From Bacteroidota bacterium (lineage in GTDB: Bacteria; Bacteroidota; Bacteroidia; Chitinophagales; BACL12), in the NCBI GenBank assembly GCA_016706255.1, contig JADJJZ010000003.1:1274501-1338500 (forward strand): a stretch of DNA of 64,000 bases, given 5' to 3'. Shown here piece after piece: positions 36,233 through 44,514 of this stretch. The notes beneath the pieces were generated by a model. That model ran no database searches. It saw only the letters and a program-made list of their open reading frames with translations, and was not told the origin of the DNA. The translations under genes were made by a program, and so were the position numbers. Numbering within the stretch: the first letter of the stretch is position 1; every line of letters begins with the position of its first letter.

Positions 36233-36963
36233 TTTTGTGCGATTATTATCAGTCGTTCAGAATGTAATTTATCAAAAGGCTGTAAACGATAATTCCCAAA
36301 TGTATCAATAATTTTTAATCCCGCCGCTGAACAATATTGTTCAAAATTGCTGAATTGTAATGCGCGTACATGTTCATTAAAAATATATTGTTTGTTTTTA
36401 TCCTGCACTACAATTTTTTTACTGATCATGCCGTTGATATAACTTTTTGTGATATCAAATTTTAAATCGCCAATAATTTTATGTTCATCTTCCACCAAAT
36501 TTTGGAGTGTGGTGAAAACATTCAAAAAATCAATTACCAGTTTTCCGCCGGGTTTTAATCCTTTTGCAAAAGATTTTATACATTGTGCATCATCTTTTGT
36601 ATTTTCGAAATAACCAAAGCTGGTGTAAAAATTGAAAATAAAATCAAAATAATTTATCCTGAACGGATTAATCATATTCAGGGTGAAAAAACTCAAATGT
36701 TCATTTTCGGCAATTTTTGCTTCGCGGATATTACTTTCAGAGAGGTCGATTCCCGTAACATCAAAACCTTTTTCGGCTAAATAAATGGCATGGCGACCTT
36801 TACCACAGGCGGCATCCAGAATTTGAGCATCAGGTTTTGGATTTAAATAGCCAATCAATGCATCCAGAAAGGCTGCAGCTTCGTCTTCATCACGGTGCTG
36901 ATACAGAATATCGTAGTAGCACTGACTAAACCATGTTTCAAACCAGTTTTTTGTGATGGCCAT
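36229..36963 (-). CDS. Class I SAM-dependent methyltransferase
   Basis: 244 residues from ATG 36963. The longer frame to 37236 would overlap the divergent mutase gene and has no domain. Motif I is ILDAACGKGRHA, followed by VTGIDLSE. The family is broad (UbiE/TehB-like); the substrate is unknown. A TAATTTTA box ends 2 nt before the ATG. It is the first gene of a minus-strand trio with PAP2 and ZIP. Confidence 0.85.
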   Translation of the reverse strand: MAITKNWFETWFSQCYYDILYQHRDEDEAAAFLDALIGYLNPKPDAQILDAACGKGRHAIYLAEKGFDVTGIDLSESNIREAKIAENEHLSFFTLNMINPFRINYFDFIFNFYTSFGYFENTKDDAQCIKSFAKGLKPGGKLVIDFLNVFTTLQNLVEDEHKIIGDLKFDITKSYINGMISKKIVVQDKNKQYIFNEHVRALQFSNFEQYCSAAGLKIIDTFGNYRLQPFDKLHSERLIIIAQK

Positions 36964-37032
36964 TTTAAAATTATACAGCAAATGTATAAGATTTAAACAT
37001 TTATTCGTTAATACGCATAATTTGAATTTGTA

Positions 37033-37040
37033 TAACTTTG
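37033..37040 (+). promoter_or_regulatory. -7 box of the phosphoglucosamine mutase gene
   Basis: TAACTTTG, a perfect TAnnTTTG, ends 10 nt before the ATG at 37051. The same octamer precedes the YihY (49149) and DUF481 (59448) genes. Confidence 0.6.
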
Positions 37041-37050
37041 TTGCGCGACT

Positions 37051-38433
37051 ATGACACTTATTAAATCGATTTCCGGCATTAGAGGCACTATTGGAGGGAC
37101 GGCCGGACAAAATCTGACCCCGGAAGACATTATTAAATTTACTGCTGCTTTTGGCACATGGATCAAACGCACTACAGGAAATCCTATAATTGTTATTGGT
37201 AGAGATGCCCGAATCAGTGGTGAAATGGTGAATCATCTGGTAACCGGAACTTTACAATCTATTGGTATTAAAGTAATTGACCTCGGATTATCTACAACAC
37301 CTACAGTAGAAATTGCTGTGCCAAGAGAAAATGCAGGCGGGGGAATAATTATTACCGCATCACATAATCCGAAAAATTATAATGCATTAAAATTATTAAA
37401 TCATGTAGGCGAATTTATTTCTGCTGCTGATGGAGAAGCAGTGCTTGCAATTGCAAACACTGAAGAAATAATTTACAGCGATGTAGATAAAATTGGAGAG
37501 TATCAACACAAATTTTATTACATCCAAAAACATATCGATAAAATTCTCGAATTGCCTTTGGTAAATAAAAAAGCAATTAAAGAAAGAAATTTCAGAGTAG
37601 TTATCGATTGTGTTAATTCAACAGGTGGTATTTCAGTTCCTGAATTATTAGTTGCATTGGGTGTTACCGATGTAATAGAATTATTTACAAATCCGAATGG
37701 CAGATTTCCGCATAATCCGGAACCACTGCCTGAACATCTTGGCACCATAGCACACGAAGTAAAACACCAGAAAGCAGATGTTGGTTTGGTGGTGGATCCT
37801 GATGTTGACCGTCTTGCAATTGTTTGTGAAAACGGCGATATGTTTGGCGAAGAATATAGTCTTGTTTCCATTGCCGATTACGTATTAAAAACACAAAAAG
37901 GTAACGTCGTTTCCAATTTATCTTCTACCCAGGCATTGCGTGATGTTGCTGTGAAACATGGTGTGGAACATCATCAAAGTGCAGTTGGTGAAGTGCATGT
38001 GGTGCAAAAAATGAAAGAAGTAAATGCCGTTATTGGGGGTGAAGGAAACGGTGGTATTATATACCCTGAATTACATTACGGGCGTGATGCATTGGTTGGC
38101 ATTGCACTATTCCTATCGCATTTAGCCACTTCAGGTAAAAGTTGTTCCCGCTTAAGAGCAGAATATACCAACTATTTTATGGCAAAAAACAAAATCGAAC
38201 TGCCGGAAGGCACCGATGTGCAATACATTTTGCGTAAAATGGAAGAAAAATATAAAAAAGAGAAACTCAACAAAACCGATGGTTTAAAAATAGAAATGGA
38301 TGGCGACTGGGTGCATTTAAGAGCTAGTAATACCGAGCCAATCATCCGTATTTATTCGGAAAGTTCGACCAAAACCACGGCTGAAAGCATTAATCGCAAG
38401 ATTATGGACGACATTAAAAATGTCATGAAATAG
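37051..38433 (+). CDS. glmM: Phosphoglucosamine mutase
   Basis: 460 residues of the alpha-D-phosphohexomutase family. The phosphoserine loop is TASHNP (Ser104) and the Mg2+ loop is DPDVDR (Asp249/251/253). The C-terminal phosphate-binding loop is RASNTEPIIR. It converts glucosamine-6-P to glucosamine-1-P for UDP-GlcNAc and peptidoglycan. Bacteroidota GlmM and phosphomannomutase are close, so the exact sugar is inferred. Confidence 0.87.
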   Translation: MTLIKSISGIRGTIGGTAGQNLTPEDIIKFTAAFGTWIKRTTGNPIIVIGRDARISGEMVNHLVTGTLQSIGIKVIDLGLSTTPTVEIAVPRENAGGGIIITASHNPKNYNALKLLNHVGEFISAADGEAVLAIANTEEIIYSDVDKIGEYQHKFYYIQKHIDKILELPLVNKKAIKERNFRVVIDCVNSTGGISVPELLVALGVTDVIELFTNPNGRFPHNPEPLPEHLGTIAHEVKHQKADVGLVVDPDVDRLAIVCENGDMFGEEYSLVSIADYVLKTQKGNVVSNLSSTQALRDVAVKHGVEHHQSAVGEVHVVQKMKEVNAVIGGEGNGGIIYPELHYGRDALVGIALFLSHLATSGKSCSRLRAEYTNYFMAKNKIELPEGTDVQYILRKMEEKYKKEKLNKTDGLKIEMDGDWVHLRASNTEPIIRIYSESSTKTTAESINRKIMDDIKNVMK

Positions 38434-38498
38434 TCATTTGGGGTGCCTTTTTCGGCTACTCAGGGTAAATGCTTAGCTTTGTACTTTAACTAAGATAC

Positions 38499-39632
38499 AT
38501 GCGCGTTTATTTAGACAATGCCGCCACAACTCAACTGGATCCTAAGGTAATGGAGGCTATGCTTCCTTATTTACAGCAGTTTTATGGCAATCCTTCATCC
38601 ATACATTCATTTGGCAGAGAAACCCGTGCGGCAATAGAAAAGTCGCGCAAGTTGATTGCCAACCTGTTTAAGGTATCACCGGGTGAAATCTTTTTCACCA
38701 GCGGCGGAACGGAGGCAAATAATATGGCTATGCAATGCAGTGTGCGCGATCTTGGCGTTACCCGCATTATTACTTCCCCAATCGAACATCACGCTGTTAC
38801 CCATACCGGAGAAGCATTAAAACATGAGGGTAAAATTCAATTGCAATACGTTGCCCTGCACGCTGATGGTTCTGTTGATTATGAAAATTTAGAAGAACTG
38901 CTTAAATCTTCTGATGCAAAAACATTAGTGAGTTTAATGCATGCCAATAATGAAATTGGAACATTACTGGATGTTGAACGCGTAAGCAATTTATGCGCTC
39001 AATACGGTGCTTATTTTCATTGCGATACCGTGCAAACAGTTGCACATTATTTATTGGATTTACAAAAAACAAAAATTCATTTTATTTCCTGTGCCGCACA
39101 TAAATTTCACGGACCAAAAGGCATCGGATTTATTTATATTAATTCAGAAGCGAAAATTAAACCATTAATTCACGGTGGTGCACAGGAAAGAAATTTACGC
39201 GCAGGAACTGAAAATTTATATGGCATTATCGGGTTGGCCAAAGCATTGGAAATTGCCTATGCTGAATTAGATGCAGTACAACAACATATTACCGGTTTGC
39301 GCGATCATATGCAAAAACGATTAATGGAGGAAATTCCCGGAGTGCAATTTAATTCAGACCCAAAAGGTTTGTATACGGTATTGAATGTTAATTTCCCGGC
39401 TAACGATAAAAGCGAATTATTATTATTTAATTTAGATATAGCCGGTATTGCAGTTAGTGGCGGAAGTGCCTGTAGCAGCGGTACCGATATCGGTTCACAT
39501 GTAATAGCCCAGTTAAAACGTTCACCCGGAACAACAGCAGTACGTTTTTCTTTTTCGAAATTTAATACAATCGAGGAAATTGATTTTGCGGTAGATAAAA
39601 TTCGCGAAATGATTCCGGTTGCAGTGAGTTGA
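38499..39632 (+). CDS. Cysteine desulfurase (NifS/IscS family)
   Basis: 377 residues. The PLP Schiff-base lysine is Lys202 in CAAHKFHGPKG and the active-site Cys325 is in GGSACSSG. It mobilises sulfur from cysteine for Fe-S clusters or tRNA thiolation. A -7 box TAGCTTTG (38474-38481) is upstream. It is followed by a second PLP enzyme of the same fold that is exported. No IscU-like scaffold is adjacent. Confidence 0.93.
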   Translation: MRVYLDNAATTQLDPKVMEAMLPYLQQFYGNPSSIHSFGRETRAAIEKSRKLIANLFKVSPGEIFFTSGGTEANNMAMQCSVRDLGVTRIITSPIEHHAVTHTGEALKHEGKIQLQYVALHADGSVDYENLEELLKSSDAKTLVSLMHANNEIGTLLDVERVSNLCAQYGAYFHCDTVQTVAHYLLDLQKTKIHFISCAAHKFHGPKGIGFIYINSEAKIKPLIHGGAQERNLRAGTENLYGIIGLAKALEIAYAELDAVQQHITGLRDHMQKRLMEEIPGVQFNSDPKGLYTVLNVNFPANDKSELLLFNLDIAGIAVSGGSACSSGTDIGSHVIAQLKRSPGTTAVRFSFSKFNTIEEIDFAVDKIREMIPVAVS

Positions 39633-39679
39633 TTTTCAGGATATTCGTATCTTAACGGTTCATAGCAAAATAACACACT

Positions 39680-40960
39680 ATGGGTAACCGTCGTAATTTT
39701 CTCAAAAAATCAGCAGCCTTAGTAAGCCTTGCCACTATTCCTGATTTATTATTCAGTGAAGAATTAAAAGCAGCAGTAGCTAAAGCTAATACCATGTCGC
39801 CTGCAGCTCTTGCAGAAGATGAAACTTTTTGGGCAACCATTAAAACTGCTTATACCGCATCTGCAACCATTATCAACTTAAATAACGGTGGCGTAAGCCC
39901 TTCTCCTAAAGTAGTGCAGGATGCCATGTTGCGTTATAGTCAGCTCGCCAACGAAGCACCCAGTTATTACATGTGGCAAATTCTGGATAAAGGCAGAGAA
40001 AATTTGCGCAAAAAAATTGCTGATGTGGCCGGATGTGATGCATCAGAAATTGCCATAAATCGGAATACAACCGAAGCATTGGATAATGTGATTTTTGGGC
40101 TTGATTTTGAAAAAGGTGATGAAATTCTGCTTACAAAACAGGATTATCCAAACATGATTAATGCCTGGAAACAAAGAGAAAAACGAGATGGCATTGTATT
40201 AAAATGGATTAATCTCGATTTGCCAACAACGGATACTGATTATCTCGTAAAAAAATATACCGAACAAATAACACCTAAAACCAAACTGGTTCAAGTAAAT
40301 CATATTATTAACTGGACCGGTCATATTAATCCTGTTAAACAAATTGCTGATGCCGTGCATGCAAAAGGCCCGGAGGTTATGATTGACGGTGCACATACTT
40401 TGGGACATTTTGTATTTAAAATTCCAGAATTAGGTGGCGATTATTATGGCAGCAGTTTACATAAATGGATGAGTGCAACAATTGGTTCCGGAATATTATG
40501 GATTAAAAAAGAAAAAATTCATAAAGTATGGCCATTAATGGCTTGTCCGGATACCATGGACGTAAATGATATTCGCAAATTTGAATCATTAGGTACACGG
40601 AATTTTCCTATTGAATATAGTATTGCAACCGCTATCGATTTTCATAATATGATTGGCCCGGAAAGAAAAGAAGCACGTTTGCGCTATTTAAAAGATTATT
40701 GGGTAAATAAATGTACATCACTACCAAAATTTAAATTAAATACGGCAATGGATAAAAACTATTCCTGTGCTATTGCGAATTTCAGTTTAACAGGAATAGA
40801 ACCCGGTGATATTGCATCAAAATTATTTACTGACCATGGCATACATTGTGTAAGTATTGTATGGGAAAATATCAGTGGCGTGCGCGTTGCACCGCATGTT
40901 TATACTAGTATTTACGACCTGGATGCCTTGGTAAAAGGTATTCACAAAATTGCGGAATAA
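39680..40960 (+). CDS. Tat-exported class V aminotransferase-fold PLP enzyme
   Basis: 426 residues. The N-terminus MGNRRNFLKKSAALVSLA is a twin-arginine signal (RRNFLKK), predicting export after cofactor loading. The PLP domain includes NRNTTEALDN and the Schiff-base Lys262 in SSLHKWMSA. Similar to isopenicillin-N epimerase/cysteine-desulfurase-like proteins. The loop carrying the desulfurase Cys is absent, so it is probably a lyase or epimerase. The substrate is unknown. Confidence 0.85.
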   Translation: MGNRRNFLKKSAALVSLATIPDLLFSEELKAAVAKANTMSPAALAEDETFWATIKTAYTASATIINLNNGGVSPSPKVVQDAMLRYSQLANEAPSYYMWQILDKGRENLRKKIADVAGCDASEIAINRNTTEALDNVIFGLDFEKGDEILLTKQDYPNMINAWKQREKRDGIVLKWINLDLPTTDTDYLVKKYTEQITPKTKLVQVNHIINWTGHINPVKQIADAVHAKGPEVMIDGAHTLGHFVFKIPELGGDYYGSSLHKWMSATIGSGILWIKKEKIHKVWPLMACPDTMDVNDIRKFESLGTRNFPIEYSIATAIDFHNMIGPERKEARLRYLKDYWVNKCTSLPKFKLNTAMDKNYSCAIANFSLTGIEPGDIASKLFTDHGIHCVSIVWENISGVRVAPHVYTSIYDLDALVKGIHKIAE

Positions 40961-40967
40961 TACCTGT

Positions 40968-41981
40968 TTATAATTCAGCTAAAAACGCCATCGTATCTAT
41001 ATGATCGGCATAATCGCTTAAGCCGGGAAATTGTGTTTTCCCAAATGGTGTATTACCCGGCGCGCTTGCAACAACACATTGTAAATCCGCAGAAATTTGT
41101 TCAATTTTTTGGGCGAGATTTTCTTTTGTGTAATACGTTTCGCAATACAATAATGAGAGTGGCGAAAATAATTGTTCATTATCCAACAACATATAAAAAT
41201 CGTTGGTTAGATAATCAGTTGAGTTTAACATTAAAAGTGCACGATTGTAATCGTAATTATTGCTATACTTCGTATTTTCAGTTACATAACGATAATCTTC
41301 CCAAAGGCGGAATAAATTTTGCTTATCGTAATTTTCAGGAATAAAAACCTTGCCTACATTTCGACAACCTAATCCGTAATAATAAAAAACATCTTTACCC
41401 AAATTATACAATTCTTCATCTGATTCATCACCGGTTAATATGGCAATCGAAGTTCTGTTTTTGCGAATGATATGCGGATATTTCCCAAAATAATATTCGA
41501 AATAACGCGACGAATTATTACTTCCTGTTGCAATCACCGCATCAAAATTTTCCAATTTTTCAACGAACTGTATTTGTGATTCAAAAACAGGGTCTAGTTT
41601 TACCAGCTCCTTTTTCAGCCAGGGAAAAAAGAACATATCTTTTGAACTCAGTTTCACCTGAGCAAAATGGCCGCTTACCAGCACACAAATTAAATCGTGC
41701 ATACCCACAAAAGGGACATTTCCGGCCAAAACCAGACCAATCGTTTTTTGGGAAGCCGGTTTAGGATATGCGGACGCCCATAGCATCAAATCAGCTTCGT
41801 TTAGCATGTTTTCGCTGATGCTATTCAGCATGCGTTGGGTTTCAGCAGGTGTAAACCAGGGATTATGTATTTCAGTGCGATGCAAAACCGCAAGCAATTC
41901 AGCATCCGGATTTTTAATTTTTTGGCCAAATACGGCCAACGACGAAATAACCCGTTTTGTATCCATTTGAACAGTATTCAT
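40968..41981 (-). CDS. LuxC-type acyl-CoA reductase
   Basis: 337 residues. It matches the LuxC/aldehyde-dehydrogenase-like family: nucleotide region LVLAGNVPFVGMHD and the nucleophile Cys206 in GLGCRNVGKVF. It would reduce acyl-CoA to aldehyde with NADPH. No luxAB genes are present, so bioluminescence is not implied. It is divergent from a 4Fe-4S ferredoxin gene; this pairing is frequent in Bacteroidota. Confidence 0.85.
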   Translation of the reverse strand: MNTVQMDTKRVISSLAVFGQKIKNPDAELLAVLHRTEIHNPWFTPAETQRMLNSISENMLNEADLMLWASAYPKPASQKTIGLVLAGNVPFVGMHDLICVLVSGHFAQVKLSSKDMFFFPWLKKELVKLDPVFESQIQFVEKLENFDAVIATGSNNSSRYFEYYFGKYPHIIRKNRTSIAILTGDESDEELYNLGKDVFYYYGLGCRNVGKVFIPENYDKQNLFRLWEDYRYVTENTKYSNNYDYNRALLMLNSTDYLTNDFYMLLDNEQLFSPLSLLYCETYYTKENLAQKIEQISADLQCVVASAPGNTPFGKTQFPGLSDYADHIDTMAFLAEL

Positions 41982-42138
41982 AATCGGCTGTAAAATTACA
42001 TCAACAAAACGGGAGACGATAACCGAAAGGGGAGGTCTTTATTTAGAATGATTATAAATTTTGCTTATATTAACGGTCTATTTTGAAATATCCTTTCACT
42101 GCCTCTATATTTGGGCACTCAAAAAAAGAATAAAAATT

Positions 42139-42486
42139 ATGGCGATTCATATTACGTCCGACTGTATTAACTGTGGAGCTTGCGAGCCCGAATGTCCAAA
42201 CAATGCAATTTATGAAGGTGGTGTAGAATGGGCTTTTGCCGACGGAACTACCGTAAAAGGTGCTGTAACCATGTTAGATGGAACAACCATGGATGCAGAC
42301 CAGAAAAATGCTCCAGTAGCAGATGATATTTATTATATCGTTCCTGACAAATGTACCGAATGCCAGGGTTTCCACGAAGAACCGCAATGCGCGGCTGTTT
42401 GCCCGGTTGATTGTTGCCTTCCTGACCCTGATCATGTTGAATCTGAAGAACAATTGTTGGCAAAAAAAGCAAAAATGCATATTTGA
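42139..42486 (+). CDS. Dicluster 4Fe-4S ferredoxin
   Basis: 115 residues from ATG 42139. Cluster I ligands are Cys9, 12, 15, 19 and cluster II ligands are Cys72, 75, 84, 88, with a 52-residue insert between them. The distant second cluster and Cys-Cys (92-93) are typical of the Bacteroidota ferredoxin next to LuxC-type reductases. It is a soluble electron carrier. It is followed by a strong intrinsic terminator. Confidence 0.9.
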   Translation: MAIHITSDCINCGACEPECPNNAIYEGGVEWAFADGTTVKGAVTMLDGTTMDADQKNAPVADDIYYIVPDKCTECQGFHEEPQCAAVCPVDCCLPDPDHVESEEQLLAKKAKMHI

Positions 42487-42509
42487 TTGCCCAAATATTA
42501 TAGTGTATT

Positions 42510-42540
42510 GCGCCATTCATTCGAGTGGCGCTTTTTTTTT
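42510..42540 (+). terminator. Intrinsic terminator after the ferredoxin gene
   Basis: GCGCCA (42510-42515) pairs with TGGCGC (42526-42531), followed by nine T. Confidence 0.88.
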
Positions 42541-42615
42541 GCAGGTATGTAGAATTGTGCACAAATCAGATACTTCTGAATTCACCTTTTCCGTTAATTT
42601 GCTGCAAATTTGAGT

Positions 42616-43596
42616 ATGAAAAAGAATGTGGCCGTTATTTGCGGCGGATATACGGCAGAACGTAATATTTCTCTTGGCAGCGGTGATGTAGTTACACGCA
42701 ATCTGGATGCTGAAAAATACAATATTTATAAAGTATTGGTAAACACCGATGGTTGTTATGTGCAACCCGAAAATACCCGCGTAAATATGAGCGATTTCAG
42801 CTTTGAACAAGGTGGAAATAAAATAAAATTCGACCTCGTTTTTAACGCAATTCATGGTTCTCCGGGTGAAGATGGTCGCATTCAGGGATATTTCGACATG
42901 TTGAATATTCCTTATAACAACTGTGGTTCCGCAACCTCAGCACTAACTTTTAATAAAGTCTGGACAAAAAAAGTATTAGCCGGCGCAACTAGCATGGCAA
43001 AAGGAAAATTGCTAAAAAAATCGGATGCACAATTAAATGCATCGATTCAGGAAATAATTTCAACGTTTCAACTCCCTGTGTTTGTTAAACCAAATAACAA
43101 TGGTTCCAGCTATGGTATTTCGAAGCTGAAAACCTTCGACACACTTGCTGATGCTGTTTCTGAATCGTTTAAATATGATGAAGAGGTTTTGGTGGAAGAA
43201 GGTATTACCGGCACCGAAGTTACCTGCGGCGTTTACCGTTATAAAGGGGAGATCATCGTGTTGCCTTTGTGTGAAGTAGTTTCCGGCAAACATGAATTTT
43301 TTGATTACACGGCAAAGTATGTGGCCGGTGAAAGTGATGAAATTATTCCTGCTCGCATACCGCAAACAGAAGCAGATAAAGTGGCAGCAACATCCGCAAA
43401 TATTTACAGATTACTTAATTGTAAAGGTGTTGTTCGCATCGATTATATCATCAGCAATGGTGAACCACATTTTCTTGAAGTGAATACCGTTCCCGGTATT
43501 AGTGAAGCCAGTATTGTGCCCAAAATGGCTATTGCATCCGGGTTAACATTACAGGCATTTTTTGACCGTTTACTGGAGGAAGCTTCCGCAGGATGA
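42616..43596 (+). CDS. ddl: D-alanine--D-alanine ligase
   Basis: 326 residues from ATG 42616 (a TTG two codons earlier is less likely). ATP-grasp fold: N-terminal AVICGGYTAERNISL, the loop NNNGSSYGISK, VEEGITGTEVTCG and the metal site FLEVNTVPG. It makes D-Ala-D-Ala for peptidoglycan in the cytoplasm. A PASTA-domain gene follows after 49 nt, fitting a cell-wall role. Confidence 0.96.
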   Translation: MKKNVAVICGGYTAERNISLGSGDVVTRNLDAEKYNIYKVLVNTDGCYVQPENTRVNMSDFSFEQGGNKIKFDLVFNAIHGSPGEDGRIQGYFDMLNIPYNNCGSATSALTFNKVWTKKVLAGATSMAKGKLLKKSDAQLNASIQEIISTFQLPVFVKPNNNGSSYGISKLKTFDTLADAVSESFKYDEEVLVEEGITGTEVTCGVYRYKGEIIVLPLCEVVSGKHEFFDYTAKYVAGESDEIIPARIPQTEADKVAATSANIYRLLNCKGVVRIDYIISNGEPHFLEVNTVPGISEASIVPKMAIASGLTLQAFFDRLLEEASAG

Positions 43597-43626
43597 ATTT
43601 TACCCGACGTTTCCTGTTTTTTCAAT

Positions 43627-43634
43627 TAAATTTG
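43627..43634 (+). promoter_or_regulatory. -7 box of the PASTA gene
   Basis: TAAATTTG matches TAnnTTTG and ends 11 nt before ATG 43646. It lies in the 49-nt gap after ddl. Confidence 0.45.
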
Positions 43635-43645
43635 CGACAATCCTG

Positions 43646-44485
43646 ATGGGAAAATCAAAGCAACCTTCGTCTGATAGTCCCGGAATATGGCGCTTTTTAA
43701 CAAGCAAAATATTCTGGCTGAATGTGTTTGCAGCAATAGTTGCAATAATTGCCCTGTTATGGGGTACTTTGTTTTTTGTACAACAATATTCCCGCCATGG
43801 CGAAAGTCAGACCGTTCCAAACCTGATTGGCAAAACCACGCTGGAAGCCATGCAGGAACTGGATAATCTTGATTTGGAATACGCAGTTATGGATTCCACC
43901 TTCGATCCGGATGAACGCCCGCTTTCAGTAATTAGCCAGGATCCTATCCCTGATTCAAAAGTGAAAAGTGGAAGAACTATTTATGTGACGATTAACATGA
44001 CTACGGCACCAAAAACCGAAATCCCGCGTTTTGAGGTTGGTACCAGTTATATCAGCGTTCGTGAAATTTTGGAAAGTCATGGGTTAAAAGTGGGTGATAT
44101 CATTTATAAACCCTTCGAATACAAGGATGTATATCTGGATATGAAAGTGCATGGCGACCGAAAATCGCTCAAACCGGGCAGTTTTATACCAAAAGGAACC
44201 AAAATTGACCTGATTTTAGGGAATGGACTCGGTGATACAAAAATTGGAATACCGGACCTTACAGGGCTGACATATCTTGAAGCTATTAACCTCATTCAGT
44301 TAAAAGAATTGTCGGTGGGAACTGTTATTGCTAGTGGTACAATTAAGGATAGTGCAGATGCGTTAGTGTTCAAACAATTTCCAACCGCAGGTAACGAAAA
44401 AACGGTTAATTTAGGGTCTATGGTAGATATCTGGATTACCGATGACCCGGATGCCATCATAAATGAGGATGAGTTGGATAATTAA
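43646..44485 (+). CDS. Membrane-anchored PASTA-domain protein
   Basis: 279 residues from ATG 43646. A cytoplasmic tail, one transmembrane helix (about 25-47), then three PASTA repeats (about 54-118, 122-195, 197-268; for example VPNLIGKTTLEAMQEL and IPDLTGLTYLEAINLI). PASTA domains bind peptidoglycan stem peptides. There is no kinase domain, unlike PknB/Stk. Its position after ddl points to a cell-wall role. Confidence 0.88.
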   Translation: MGKSKQPSSDSPGIWRFLTSKIFWLNVFAAIVAIIALLWGTLFFVQQYSRHGESQTVPNLIGKTTLEAMQELDNLDLEYAVMDSTFDPDERPLSVISQDPIPDSKVKSGRTIYVTINMTTAPKTEIPRFEVGTSYISVREILESHGLKVGDIIYKPFEYKDVYLDMKVHGDRKSLKPGSFIPKGTKIDLILGNGLGDTKIGIPDLTGLTYLEAINLIQLKELSVGTVIASGTIKDSADALVFKQFPTAGNEKTVNLGSMVDIWITDDPDAIINEDELDN

Positions 44486-44514
44486 TAAAATAATATTATC
44501 AGAAATACTTTTTC

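Noticed and set aside
36964..37236. N-terminal extension of the methyltransferase
   Set aside because: It overlaps the divergent glmM gene and its promoter and shows no domain.
38499..39632. DNA phosphorothioation (dnd) system
   Set aside because: The cysteine desulfurase stands alone; no dndB-E homologues nearby.
40968..41981. Bioluminescence (lux) locus
   Set aside because: Only a LuxC-like reductase is present; no luxA, luxB, luxD or luxE.
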